The notes beneath the pieces are model-generated. The model worked only from the letters and a program-made list of their open reading frames with translations. It was not told where the DNA came from and searched no databases. 64,000 bases of DNA from an uncultured Clostridia bacterium. GTDB lineage: Bacteria > Bacillota > Clostridia > Christensenellales > CAG-917. The position numbers were made by a program, and so were the translations under genes. The stretch is taken from assembly GCA_934277645.1 (NCBI GenBank), contig CAKQUX010000001.1:372001-436000 (forward strand), written 5' to 3'. Of the stretch, positions 16,671-25,300 are shown one piece after another (positions within the stretch are counted from its first letter, which is position 1; every line of letters begins with the position of its first letter).

Positions 16671-17258
16671 CTAACCTACCATACCCGAGAACGCGACGAA
16701 TCCCATACTCATTATGCAAGCGGTTATAAGAGTAATCGGAAAACCCCTGAACGGCTTCGGCACGTCGGCATATTCGAGTTTTTCTCTTATGCCTGCAAGC
16801 AACAAAATCGCAAGCGTAAAGCCAACGCCGCTGAAAACGCCGTTAAGGAAAAACTGCAAAAGGCTGAGTCCCGTCGCAACTCCGTATGTGTTTACGTTTA
16901 ATATCGCAACGCCTAAAACCGCGCAGTTTGTGGTGATAAGCGGCAAATATACGCCGAGTGCGGAATAAAGCGCAGGCGCGAATTTTTTAAGCACCATTTC
17001 TACAAGCTGAACGAGCGCCGCAATAACCAAAATGAAAGATATGGTTTGTAAGTATTCGACGTGCAAAGCGACAAGCAACTTTTGAACGAGCCAAGCGAAT
17101 ATCGACGCAACGCCCATAACGAATATAACAGCAAGCCCCATTCCGAGAGCCGTGTCCGTCTTCTTGGAAACGCCCAAAAACGGACAGATGCCGAGAAACT
17201 GACTAAGTATAAAGTTGTTGACAAAGATTGCCGAAATTATCAAAACTAAAAATTCCAT
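16671..17258 (-). CDS. rnfA: Rnf complex subunit RnfA
   Basis: A 195-residue integral membrane subunit with six predicted helices and the conserved Cys in ICPFLG (near 24-29) and TTNCAVLG (near 108-115); the pair holds the intramembrane Fe-S centre between RnfA and RnfE. The ATG shares one base with the rnfE stop (TAATG at 17256-17260). Confidence 0.96.
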   Translation of the reverse strand: MEFLVLIISAIFVNNFILSQFLGICPFLGVSKKTDTALGMGLAVIFVMGVASIFAWLVQKLLVALHVEYLQTISFILVIAALVQLVEMVLKKFAPALYSALGVYLPLITTNCAVLGVAILNVNTYGVATGLSLLQFFLNGVFSGVGFTLAILLLAGIREKLEYADVPKPFRGFPITLITACIMSMGFVAFSGMVG

Positions 17259-18136
17259 TATTTCTCCTCCTTGTCACTTGCGATTTCCGCTGCGTTTCCG
17301 CCCGAAGCGATTGCCGATTTATCGTCTTTTAAGTTTGCCGAAGTTTCATCCGTCACGGTGGCGGCTATTTTGCTACGGCTGACGGTTTCGCCCTGTCCGA
17401 AAGCGTCGGACAATCTTTCTGCTTTCTCTATGGTTTCAATCATCTGAACTTCCTTTTGCGACTTTAACTCTTTACGCTTTTTCGTGTAATCGCCGATAGC
17501 GTTGATTGCCGCCATCATAAGACCGAACACCAAGAAGCCGCCTGCAGGAAGTATGAATATGTTCATCGATACGCTTTCCAAAGCCGCGATTTTTACGCCC
17601 ATTTTAAGTCCTGCAAGTTCGCCGTAAAAAAGCGTGCCTGCTCCGAAAAACTCTCTTATGAGTCCCATAAGCATAAGCGAACCCGTAAAGCCTAAGCCCA
17701 TGCCCAAGCCGTCCAAAGCCGAATCTATGACTTTGTTTGTCGAAGCAAACGCTTCCGCGCGAGCAAGAATTATGCAGTTTACGACTATAAGCGGCAAATA
17801 TATACCGAGCGACTCGTACAGCGCAGGGATAAATTTTTGAAGTATCATCTGCACAAGCGTTACGAAAGTCGCAATAATCACAACGAACGCAGGAATACGC
17901 ACCTTGTCGGGAATAACTTTCCTGAGCAAAGAAACAAGCATATTCGAGCATATCAAAACGAACGTGGCGGCAAGCCCCATACCTAAGCCGTTTACCGCGC
18001 TGCTCGTAATCGCAAGCGTAGGACAAGTTCCGAGAACGAGTCTGAAAACGGGATTGTTGGTTATTATGCCGTTTGCGACTATTCCGCCCTTTTGTTTAAG
18101 GCGAGGCAAGAAATTTCCGTTTGTCTTAGTTTTCAT
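17258..18136 (-). CDS. rnfE: Rnf complex subunit RnfE with a long C-terminal tail
   Basis: A 292-residue membrane subunit homologous to RnfA. Core motifs: GTCPTLAITSS near 36-46 and IVVNCIILARAEAFAS near 116-131, with six helices ending near residue 215. Typical RnfE proteins have about 200-230 residues. Here an extra 60-70-residue tail rich in Lys, Glu, Ala and Ser follows, predicted to be disordered and cytoplasmic. The tail is read in the same frame with similar codon use and is not caused by a frameshift at the rnfA junction. ATGA overlap with rnfG. Confidence 0.94.
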   Translation of the reverse strand: MKTKTNGNFLPRLKQKGGIVANGIITNNPVFRLVLGTCPTLAITSSAVNGLGMGLAATFVLICSNMLVSLLRKVIPDKVRIPAFVVIIATFVTLVQMILQKFIPALYESLGIYLPLIVVNCIILARAEAFASTNKVIDSALDGLGMGLGFTGSLMLMGLIREFFGAGTLFYGELAGLKMGVKIAALESVSMNIFILPAGGFLVFGLMMAAINAIGDYTKKRKELKSQKEVQMIETIEKAERLSDAFGQGETVSRSKIAATVTDETSANLKDDKSAIASGGNAAEIASDKEEK

Positions 18137-18759
18137 TTCGTCGCCCCCTTGTTTTCATATTGCATATAGCTGTATGCGACCGCCTTTAAAGCGCTGAGCG
18201 CGCCTTTCGTCGTTTTCGTTGCGCCCGAAACGTATGCTCCGTCCTTTTTCGCTTCGCCGCCCGACGCTGTTATCGAACTTACGTCTACGTCGGACAAAAC
18301 GATGCCTTTGTACTTGCTTAAATTTGTATCGCTAAGCACTTTGCTTCCGATTCCGCTTGTTTCCGAACTGCTGTAAACCGAAACCGAATCGACAACGCCG
18401 TCCGTCACCGAAAACAAAAGTTGAACGGTTCCGGAATATGCGCCGCTTCCTGTGGCAAGATAAACAATGGTTTTTATTTTTCCTTTCGCCGCCGTTTCGT
18501 AAACGACAAAACAACTGTTTACGTAGCTTTTTTCGCCGCTCTTGTTTATAACTCTTTCGTTCGCTTTTTCTATTTGCGAACTGCCCACTCCGTAAGTTTC
18601 GCCGATTTTTTCGAGCATAGCGACGTCGGGGTCAACGTAGGTGAAAAAGTTGACGACACCGAGCAAAACGCCTGCAACGAGCGCAATCGCAGTGAGCACT
18701 ATTATACACTTCAAAATGTCCTTTGTGGATTCGCTCATAGCTTTTTTCATCTCAGCCAT
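18133..18759 (-). CDS. rnfG: Rnf complex subunit RnfG, covalent FMN protein
   Basis: A 208-residue subunit with one N-terminal membrane helix (about 15-37) and an extracytoplasmic FMN-binding domain. The flavinylation motif is VSGATKTTKG near residues 182-191, where the last Thr of SGAT-x-T carries FMN via a phosphoester bond. A good match to Clostridium/Acetobacterium RnfG in place and length. The start overlaps the rnfD end by eight bases. Confidence 0.95.
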   Translation of the reverse strand: MAEMKKAMSESTKDILKCIIVLTAIALVAGVLLGVVNFFTYVDPDVAMLEKIGETYGVGSSQIEKANERVINKSGEKSYVNSCFVVYETAAKGKIKTIVYLATGSGAYSGTVQLLFSVTDGVVDSVSVYSSSETSGIGSKVLSDTNLSKYKGIVLSDVDVSSITASGGEAKKDGAYVSGATKTTKGALSALKAVAYSYMQYENKGATK

Positions 18760-19900
18760 TTACGCCTCCTTCGGAAGAAGTTTCGTCGTCAGAGCCTGCC
18801 GCTTTTTCGGCTTTTGCCTTTTTCTTTTCTTCCCTTTTAAGTTTTATCTCGTCGATTACATCCTTTATCGTCTTTGCAGGAGTGCCGAAAGGTCTGACTT
18901 TGATTTTGTCAAGAAGCGGCGTTACGATATTCATCAAAAGAATGGCATACGAAACGCCCTCGCTCATGGACGAGAAGCGTCTGATAAGAACCGTCAAAAA
19001 TCCTAAGCCGACGGAATATATGACGACCGCCACCGTCGTGTTCGGACTCGTCGCATAATCGGTTGCCATAAAGAATGCGCCGAAAAGCAAACCGCCGCCC
19101 AAAAGATATGACCAGATATATTCGCCGACGTATCCGCTGTTTGCATAAAATATTGCGGTGAAAAGAATCGTCGTACCTATGTATATGACAGGAATCTTCC
19201 AATCGATAACTCGACGAACGAGAAGATAAACGCCGCCGATTAAAATGGCGAGCGACGAAACTTCGCCTGCGCTTCCGCCGATTCTGCCAAGGAACATATC
19301 AGACGCTTTAATGCCGAGCGTCGGATTTGTGCCTGCCTCGAAAGCCGACTTTACGCCTGCCAAAGGAGTAGCACCCGTAACGGCTTCGGGAAGCGACGGG
19401 AACGTGCTTCCGAACGCTTCTTTAAAATACGAAAACAAGCCTGCTCCGCCCGTCTGACTCCAATCGACAGGTAAAACGAACGAAGTCATAACGCTCGTCC
19501 AGGCAAGCATCAAAAATATTCTTGCGGTAACGGCAGGGTTTGCAAAGTTTCTGCCGATTCCGCCGAAAAGCATTTTTACAATGACAATTGCAAAAACACC
19601 GCCCACGACGGGAACGTAAATAGGCACGACAGGCGGCAAATTCAAAGCGAGAATTATGCCCGTTACTATTGCCGAAAGGTCGCCTATCGACTGTTCCTTT
19701 TTGCGGATTTTGTTGAACAAAAATTCCGACAAAACGCAAGTTCCCACACTGAGCAACGTGATTAAAAGCGGATAAAAACCGTAAATCGCAACCATAGCGA
19801 TGACGGCAGGCATAAGCGCAATTATCACGTCGAGCATAATGTTTTTAGTAGTCTTGGCGGAAGTTATATGGGGCGATGAAGACATTAAGTACTTACTCAT
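18752..19900 (-). CDS. rnfD: Rnf complex subunit RnfD, covalent FMN membrane protein
   Basis: A 382-residue multi-helix membrane subunit. N-terminal motif SSPHITSAKTTKNIMLDVI; the flavinylation site is probably VTGATPLAG near 170-178; DYATSPNT near 277-284. A charged tail follows the last helix (about 340-382, many Lys/Glu, then GSDDETSSEGG). RnfD forms part of the ion-translocating core, usually Na+ in this group, occasionally H+. ATGA overlap with rnfC. Confidence 0.95.
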   Translation of the reverse strand: MSKYLMSSSPHITSAKTTKNIMLDVIIALMPAVIAMVAIYGFYPLLITLLSVGTCVLSEFLFNKIRKKEQSIGDLSAIVTGIILALNLPPVVPIYVPVVGGVFAIVIVKMLFGGIGRNFANPAVTARIFLMLAWTSVMTSFVLPVDWSQTGGAGLFSYFKEAFGSTFPSLPEAVTGATPLAGVKSAFEAGTNPTLGIKASDMFLGRIGGSAGEVSSLAILIGGVYLLVRRVIDWKIPVIYIGTTILFTAIFYANSGYVGEYIWSYLLGGGLLFGAFFMATDYATSPNTTVAVVIYSVGLGFLTVLIRRFSSMSEGVSYAILLMNIVTPLLDKIKVRPFGTPAKTIKDVIDEIKLKREEKKKAKAEKAAGSDDETSSEGGVNG

Positions 19901-21192
19901 TTTTCTCCCCCTTCTTTGATTATTTTCTTTGCGAGTCTTACAGCCGACAAAAGCGGACGCTTTGCAGGACAGCTATAAGAACAAACTCCGCATTCGATAC
20001 AACTGAGCGGATTCATTTCTTTCAATTTTTCGGTGTGAGCGTTAAGCACCATAGCTTCGATTTTGCTCGGATTAAGACTCATTGGGCAGCCTCTTACGCA
20101 ACTTCCGCAGTTTATGCATTGCGTAGGCTTGCTTACGTTCACTTGTTTTTCGCTTAAAAACAAAAGCGAAGAAGTTCCCTTTGTAGTCGTAGGAAGAAGA
20201 TTGCTTTCGGAAAAGCCCATCATAGGACCGCCCGATACGACCTTTCTGGTCACGTCGGGAGAAACCGAGCCTAAAACTTTTTCGTAAAGAAATTCAAAAC
20301 TTATTCCGTTGCGAACGAAGTAGTTGCCCTTCTTCTCGATGCCGTCGCCCGACAAAGTCATCGCGCGCATATAGCAAGGTTCGCCGTTATCCACTGCTCG
20401 GCAAACAGAATATGCGGTATGTACGTTTGCGACCACCACGCCGACGTCCATAGGCAACGCGCCCGTCGGAACAATGCGTTTGGTGATTGAATAAATAAGT
20501 TGTTTTTCGGCTCCTTGCGGATATTTCGCTTTTAAAGCGACAATCTCTATATCACTCGGCGCGACCGTTTTTAAAAGTTCTATCGCGTCTTTTTTATTGT
20601 TTTCGATGCCTATATACGCCTTTTCGACGCCAAGAACGGTTTTTATATACTCTGCGCCCTTTAAAATCTCTTCCGACTTTTCAAGCATAAGTCGATAGTC
20701 GCAAGTGATATACGGCTCGCATTCCGCACCGTTTATTATAAGCGTATCCACGGGTTTCGTCGGCGAAAGTTTGACGTGAGTCGGGAAAGTAGCGCCTCCC
20801 ATTCCGACTATGCCTGCTTCTCTTATTCTTTCGAGAACATTCTCTTTTGTCGGCTCGGTTATCGGTGACAAGGAAACGGAATCGTATTTGAAGTCGTTTT
20901 CTATTTCGACGTGCATAACTTTTGCCCCGACGGCATTAGGGAGTTTTTTAAAACCTTTTACTATGCCTGAAACGGACGAAAAAACGTTTGCCGAAACAAA
21001 ACCGTTCGCTTCGCCGATTTTCGTTCCGACCTTTACGCTGTCGCCTTCTTTTACGACGGGCTTTGCAGGTGCGCCGATATGTTGAGCAAGAGAAATCGCC
21101 AAAATTTGCGGAGCGTCGAATTCCGCAAGCGGCATATCTTTTGTGTATTTGCTTTGCGGCGGATGAGTTCCGCGTCTGAAAGTTCTAAGCAT
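19897..21192 (-). CDS. rnfC: Rnf complex subunit RnfC
   Basis: A 431-residue peripheral subunit that binds NADH and FMN and holds two 4Fe-4S clusters. The start is the ATG at 21192 (MLRTFRRGTHPPQ), which matches the family N terminus and has CGGAGTG upstream; the frame extends to 21381, but that stretch contains the promoter. Seen: the FMN/NAD region GMGGATFPTHVKL and INGAECEPYITCD (about 125-165), CINCGSCVRGCP near 369-380 and CIECGVCSYSCP near 408-419. It heads the rnfCDGEAB operon, which couples ferredoxin oxidation to NAD+ reduction and ion pumping. Confidence 0.96.
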   Translation of the reverse strand: MLRTFRRGTHPPQSKYTKDMPLAEFDAPQILAISLAQHIGAPAKPVVKEGDSVKVGTKIGEANGFVSANVFSSVSGIVKGFKKLPNAVGAKVMHVEIENDFKYDSVSLSPITEPTKENVLERIREAGIVGMGGATFPTHVKLSPTKPVDTLIINGAECEPYITCDYRLMLEKSEEILKGAEYIKTVLGVEKAYIGIENNKKDAIELLKTVAPSDIEIVALKAKYPQGAEKQLIYSITKRIVPTGALPMDVGVVVANVHTAYSVCRAVDNGEPCYMRAMTLSGDGIEKKGNYFVRNGISFEFLYEKVLGSVSPDVTRKVVSGGPMMGFSESNLLPTTTKGTSSLLFLSEKQVNVSKPTQCINCGSCVRGCPMSLNPSKIEAMVLNAHTEKLKEMNPLSCIECGVCSYSCPAKRPLLSAVRLAKKIIKEGGEK

Positions 21193-21256
21193 AAAACACT
21201 CCGATGTTAAAATTAGCCTTAGCACGCCGTTTCGCGTACATATTGCTATATAAAAT

Positions 21257-21285
21257 ATTTTATTATATCCAAACGGCAATGTCAA
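21257..21285 (-). promoter_or_regulatory. Promoter of the rnf operon
   Basis: On the minus strand: TTGACA (21285-21280), a 17-base spacer and TAAAAT (21262-21257). The -35 lies inside the inner copy of a 30-bp tandem duplication, so a second TTGACA exists 30 bases upstream. Confidence 0.78.
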
Positions 21286-21330
21286 AGGTATTTTCTCATT
21301 AAACGGCAATGTCAAAGGTATTTTCTCATT
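21271..21330. repeat. Exact 30-bp tandem duplication
   Basis: Bases 21271-21300 and 21301-21330 are identical. Each copy begins AAACGGCAATGTC and ends TTTTCTCATT. It lies between the TauE-like gene and rnfC and duplicates the -35 region of the rnf promoter. Confidence 0.97.
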
Positions 21331-21377
21331 TGCCACGCCCAAAAAATGCTCCGACTTGCAAATTAAATCGAAAAAGG

Positions 21378-21755
21378 TCAACGTTTCTTTTTTGCCTTTA
21401 AATATTCGATTAGCTTTCCTGCAAGCCCCACGACGGCAAGCACGATAAGGAAATATCCGAACGCCTTTTTCAGCATATCTCCGTCAAGTCCCGTAGCCAA
21501 AAAAGACGATAATATCGCCATTCCGACGGCAGGCAAAAGCACGAACAAAACTCTTTTCACTTCGACGAGTTTGTTCTTAAAATGTAAAAACAGGCATACT
21601 ACGCTCATCGGAATAAACGCAACCAGATTTATGAGTTGACTTGTCTTTTGCCCCACGTCAAGAAAAATCGTAAGCAACGGAACAAGCAACGTTCCGCCGC
21701 CCATTCCCATTCCGCCAAGCACACCGCCTATGATTCCTGCCAATAAATAAATCAT
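21378..21755 (-). CDS. Half-size TauE/SafE family transporter, second gene
   Basis: A 125-residue membrane protein with about four helices, corresponding to one of the two homologous halves of TauE/SafE (DUF81) anion exporters. The family signature GGVLGGMGMGGGTLLVPLL is at residues 10-28. Full-length members have about 240-270 residues and two such repeats. The start overlaps the first half-gene's stop as ATGA, so the two halves are co-translated and probably form a heterodimer. Substrate unknown (sulfite, sulfoacetate and related anions in characterised members). Confidence 0.87.
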   Translation of the reverse strand: MIYLLAGIIGGVLGGMGMGGGTLLVPLLTIFLDVGQKTSQLINLVAFIPMSVVCLFLHFKNKLVEVKRVLFVLLPAVGMAILSSFLATGLDGDMLKKAFGYFLIVLAVVGLAGKLIEYLKAKKKR

Positions 21756-22150
21756 CTTATCATCTGAAAACCGGCAAACGCCATAAGGAAATAAAAACTC
21801 ACGACGAGTGACGCCGTATTGAGTTTTTTAAGGAGCAAAGCTCCCAAAATTCCGCCGATTAAAACTCCTAACAGTATTTCTAAAAAGTTGTCGCCGATGC
21901 TTACGGATTTGCCGTAAATAATCGAACTTATTATCGACAGCGGCAAGATTATAAGCAAAGCGGTCGCATGCGCTTTTTTCTCTTCGAGTCCCATAATAAA
22001 CGTAAGAACGGGGACGGCAAGCATACCGCCGCCCGCCCCGAAAAAGCCGTTTGCGAATCCCACGGCAAGTCCGCCCAAAACGGCATAAAAATTCTGCAAT
22101 CGCTTCTTCTTCGGCGACTCTTCGAAATATTTGCGCTCTAACATTTCCAT
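21752..22150 (-). CDS. Half-size TauE/SafE family transporter, first gene
   Basis: A 132-residue protein with a charged N-terminal 20 residues, then about four helices. The signature VGFANGFFGAGGGMLAVPVL is near residues 35-54. It is the partner of the following half-gene. ATG at 22150; an ATG two codons later is an alternative. I see no clear Shine-Dalgarno sequence. The upstream region is AT-rich and shared with the divergent lipoprotein gene. Confidence 0.85.
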   Translation of the reverse strand: MEMLERKYFEESPKKKRLQNFYAVLGGLAVGFANGFFGAGGGMLAVPVLTFIMGLEEKKAHATALLIILPLSIISSIIYGKSVSIGDNFLEILLGVLIGGILGALLLKKLNTASLVVSFYFLMAFAGFQMIR

Positions 22151-22192
22151 AATTTAAAGTCTTGCCAAAATTCAGAATATTATAAAAAATGT

Positions 22193-22221
22193 TTGCCAAA
22201 AATTCCTATATATTATATAAT
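22193..22221 (+). promoter_or_regulatory. Promoter of the 1500-residue lipoprotein gene
   Basis: TTGCCA (22193-22198), a 17-base spacer and TATAAT (22216-22221). It leaves a leader of about 90 bases. Confidence 0.75.
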
Positions 22222-22320
22222 TTTAAAGTCTATATAATATATAACATATTGCGCTATGAAGCTTAACTGTTTTACTGTTTTGCCGACGGCGACAGACAAA
22301 TAACTTGAAAAGGTAAGGCA

Positions 22321-25300
22321 ATGAAGAAAAAGAACTTAATTATCAAATTAGCTTTATTCGTGCTTTTGCTCTCTCTTTCCTTTATGCTCGTTGCTTGCGG
22401 CGAAACCGAAAGCAAAGATAAAGGCAGCACGACAACGCCAACTATCGACTACACGAAAGATCTTTTAATCGAAAATTCCGATTTCGTAGTAGCCGATTCT
22501 TCGGCAAGCTATCCGCGCACTGCGGGAAAGTGGACGGGAGCCGTTTTCAGCTCTAACCTTCCAAGCGGCGTTACGGCAGGCATCATCGACGTTTCGGACG
22601 ATAAGTATGCGGCAAACAAGTCTACTTGGGACAATCTTTCAAATCCGGGAAAAGCAGACGGCTCGGCAGACAACCGTATGCTTATGATTTATATGCCGAA
22701 AAAGGCAAACAGCACCGACACAAAACACGGCAACACTGCTTACGGATATACGTCCAATTCTTTCACCATTCAGAAAAATACCTACTACAAATTTACCGTA
22801 TCGGTTAAAACGGTAAATCTTGACGGCGGCACGGACAAGGGCGCAAGAGTTTATCTTTCGTCAAGCGCATTTGCAGAGTTTTCAAGCATAGATACAAACG
22901 GCGAATGGACAACCTACACGGCTTACATTCAAGGTAGCCAATGGCAAGACAGCACTCTTACCGTGAACCTTTCGCTCGGCTATTATTCTTCGTCGATAAC
23001 CGCAAATCAACTTACCACGGGTTACGCTTTCTTCGATAACGTAAAACTTGAAAAGATGACCGAAAAGGACGGCAAGTCGGCGGCGGCTCAATATGCGGAA
23101 GCAGGCGTAAACGAATACACTCAAAAAATCACTTACTACGTTCCGAACGGCGATTTCGATTACGGCACTCTCGCAAGCGGCTCGTCAAGCGCGCTTCCTT
23201 CGCTTTGGTCTTCGGTCACGGGCGGAAGCAACACTTCTTTCTCCGCTCCTACCACATATCGTTATAACGGCATAGTGGACACCGAGCCAAACAACTTTAA
23301 GGAGTTACAATCGAAACTCGGCACTTCGAGATATATTTACAAAAAGTATTTAACCATAACAAAAGCCGCTTACGATGCGCTTTCGGATGCCGACAAAGCA
23401 AAATACGCTTTAGTTGCAGGCACCGAAGTTTATAGAAATATCGAAGATTCGGACAACGTCGAAGCGGTCAACTATTACTCGCTCGTCACAAATCCGGGTA
23501 CCGTTAACGGTTTGTCGCCAAAAGTCTATATGCTTTCAAACACCTATATGACCGCTCAGGGCATTAAGTCGAGCAGCCCTATCGTCGTTGAAAAAGGCGG
23601 CTACACCAAGGTTTCCGTTTCCGTCTACACTCAACACATTTTCGGCGCAGGCGTGTCCATAAGACTTACGGGCAACGGTGACGATTTCGCATTCCAAAAC
23701 ATTTCAAAGCCTACGACCGCTCTCGAAACGATTGACGGCAAGGAAATAGACGTTTACCAAGTTACAAACTCTAAAACTAACAGCACGATTTTCTACAACA
23801 GCAACGGCGAAGTCGTGCCTGAAAGCTACTATATGGACAGAGCTGGCTCAACGGGCGGTTGGGTAACCTACTCTTTCTACGTCAAAGGCAATGCCTATAT
23901 GGACACGAGCTTCAACGTCGAATTGTGGCTCGGCACAGGCGATACCAGTGAAAACACCGAAAAAACAATTTCTTCATTCTCTTCAACAGGATACAGCTCA
24001 AAAACCGATTTCAAGACCTACACTGCAAACGGTACGTTCGCAAAAGGTTGGGCGTTCTTTGACGGCGTAAGCGTTTCAAAGATTTCAGAAACGGAATACA
24101 ACGCAATCGGAGCAGCGGCAATGGAATATTCTTCGTCTAAGGCAGATAGAATCGTAGACGGAACAACCACAGACGCAAAAATCGACCTTAGTATCGCAAA
24201 CGGGCTTACCGCAAACGCAAACTTTGAAAATGCGGTTAAGAGCGACGGCAACAAAAACTTCGACGAAAAGACGCTCGGAACGCCTGTCGATTGGAAGGCA
24301 AACGTAACGGACGGTAAAGTCGACGGCGTATTCTTGTCGAACGATACGGTCGCAGGAACAATCGACGTGAACTCTTTTGACTTCGCTTCATTAAACCTTA
24401 CAAACCCGAAACTCCCTTACGATTTCGGCTCAAGCAAGGTTTATATGGTCTACTCTAATTCAAACATAAAGTACACCTTGCAAAGCTCTGCTTTTACCCT
24501 CACGCAAAATAATTGCTACAGGATTACCGTATGGCTTAAAACCGACAATGCGTCAAGCGGTATCAGAGTAAGCCTTATTGACGCCGACACCAAAGAAACT
24601 CTTAAATCGTCGTCTGTCGTAAACAGCAAAGACGTAGACAACGACTACAACAACGGTTGGATTGATTATTCGTTCAATATCCGCGGATACTCGAATAAAA
24701 ATCTAAACGCTACTCTTTTGCTCGAATACGGCTACGGCACAAGATGGAATGCTTCAACGCTTAACAAAGGAGCAGGTTATTTCGCAAACGTCAGCGTCGT
24801 AAACATTCCGCTTTCAACCTATACTACGCTTTCAAGCAACACCAGCTATTCGACAAGCCAAAGCTACGAAACAACGGAAACGTCAAAGACTATCGCAAAC
24901 GGTTCGTTCGGACTTTACGACCTTAGCAAAACCGAAGGCATTGAGGGCGGAAAACTTTCGGGTGACGTCGGTTACGTTAAAAACTGGACAAAGAGCGACA
25001 ACAAAATCGACGCAATCAAATCGGGCGTTATCGGTTTCAACACTACCGACGGACTTAAATATACCGTAGAAAGCGGAAGCCAAATCGCAAACCTTCAAGC
25101 GAAATACTCGCTTTTGAACACACTCGGCACGGCGTCAAGCAGTATCTATGATTCGTGGGAAGCTCCAAACGGCGGACCTAACGCTCTTTTAATCGCAAAC
25201 ACCGATGCGGCAAACAAGCATGCTGTAGGCTATCAATCAAGCTCTATAAGCCTTAGCGCAAACTCTTACTACAAAATAAGCGTTTGGGCTTATGCTGACG

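Noticed and set aside
21193..21381. A 63-residue N-terminal extension of RnfC containing a ten-residue repeat
   Set aside because: The repeat is only the 30-bp promoter duplication read in frame. The family N terminus, the ribosome site and the promoter all place the start at 21192.
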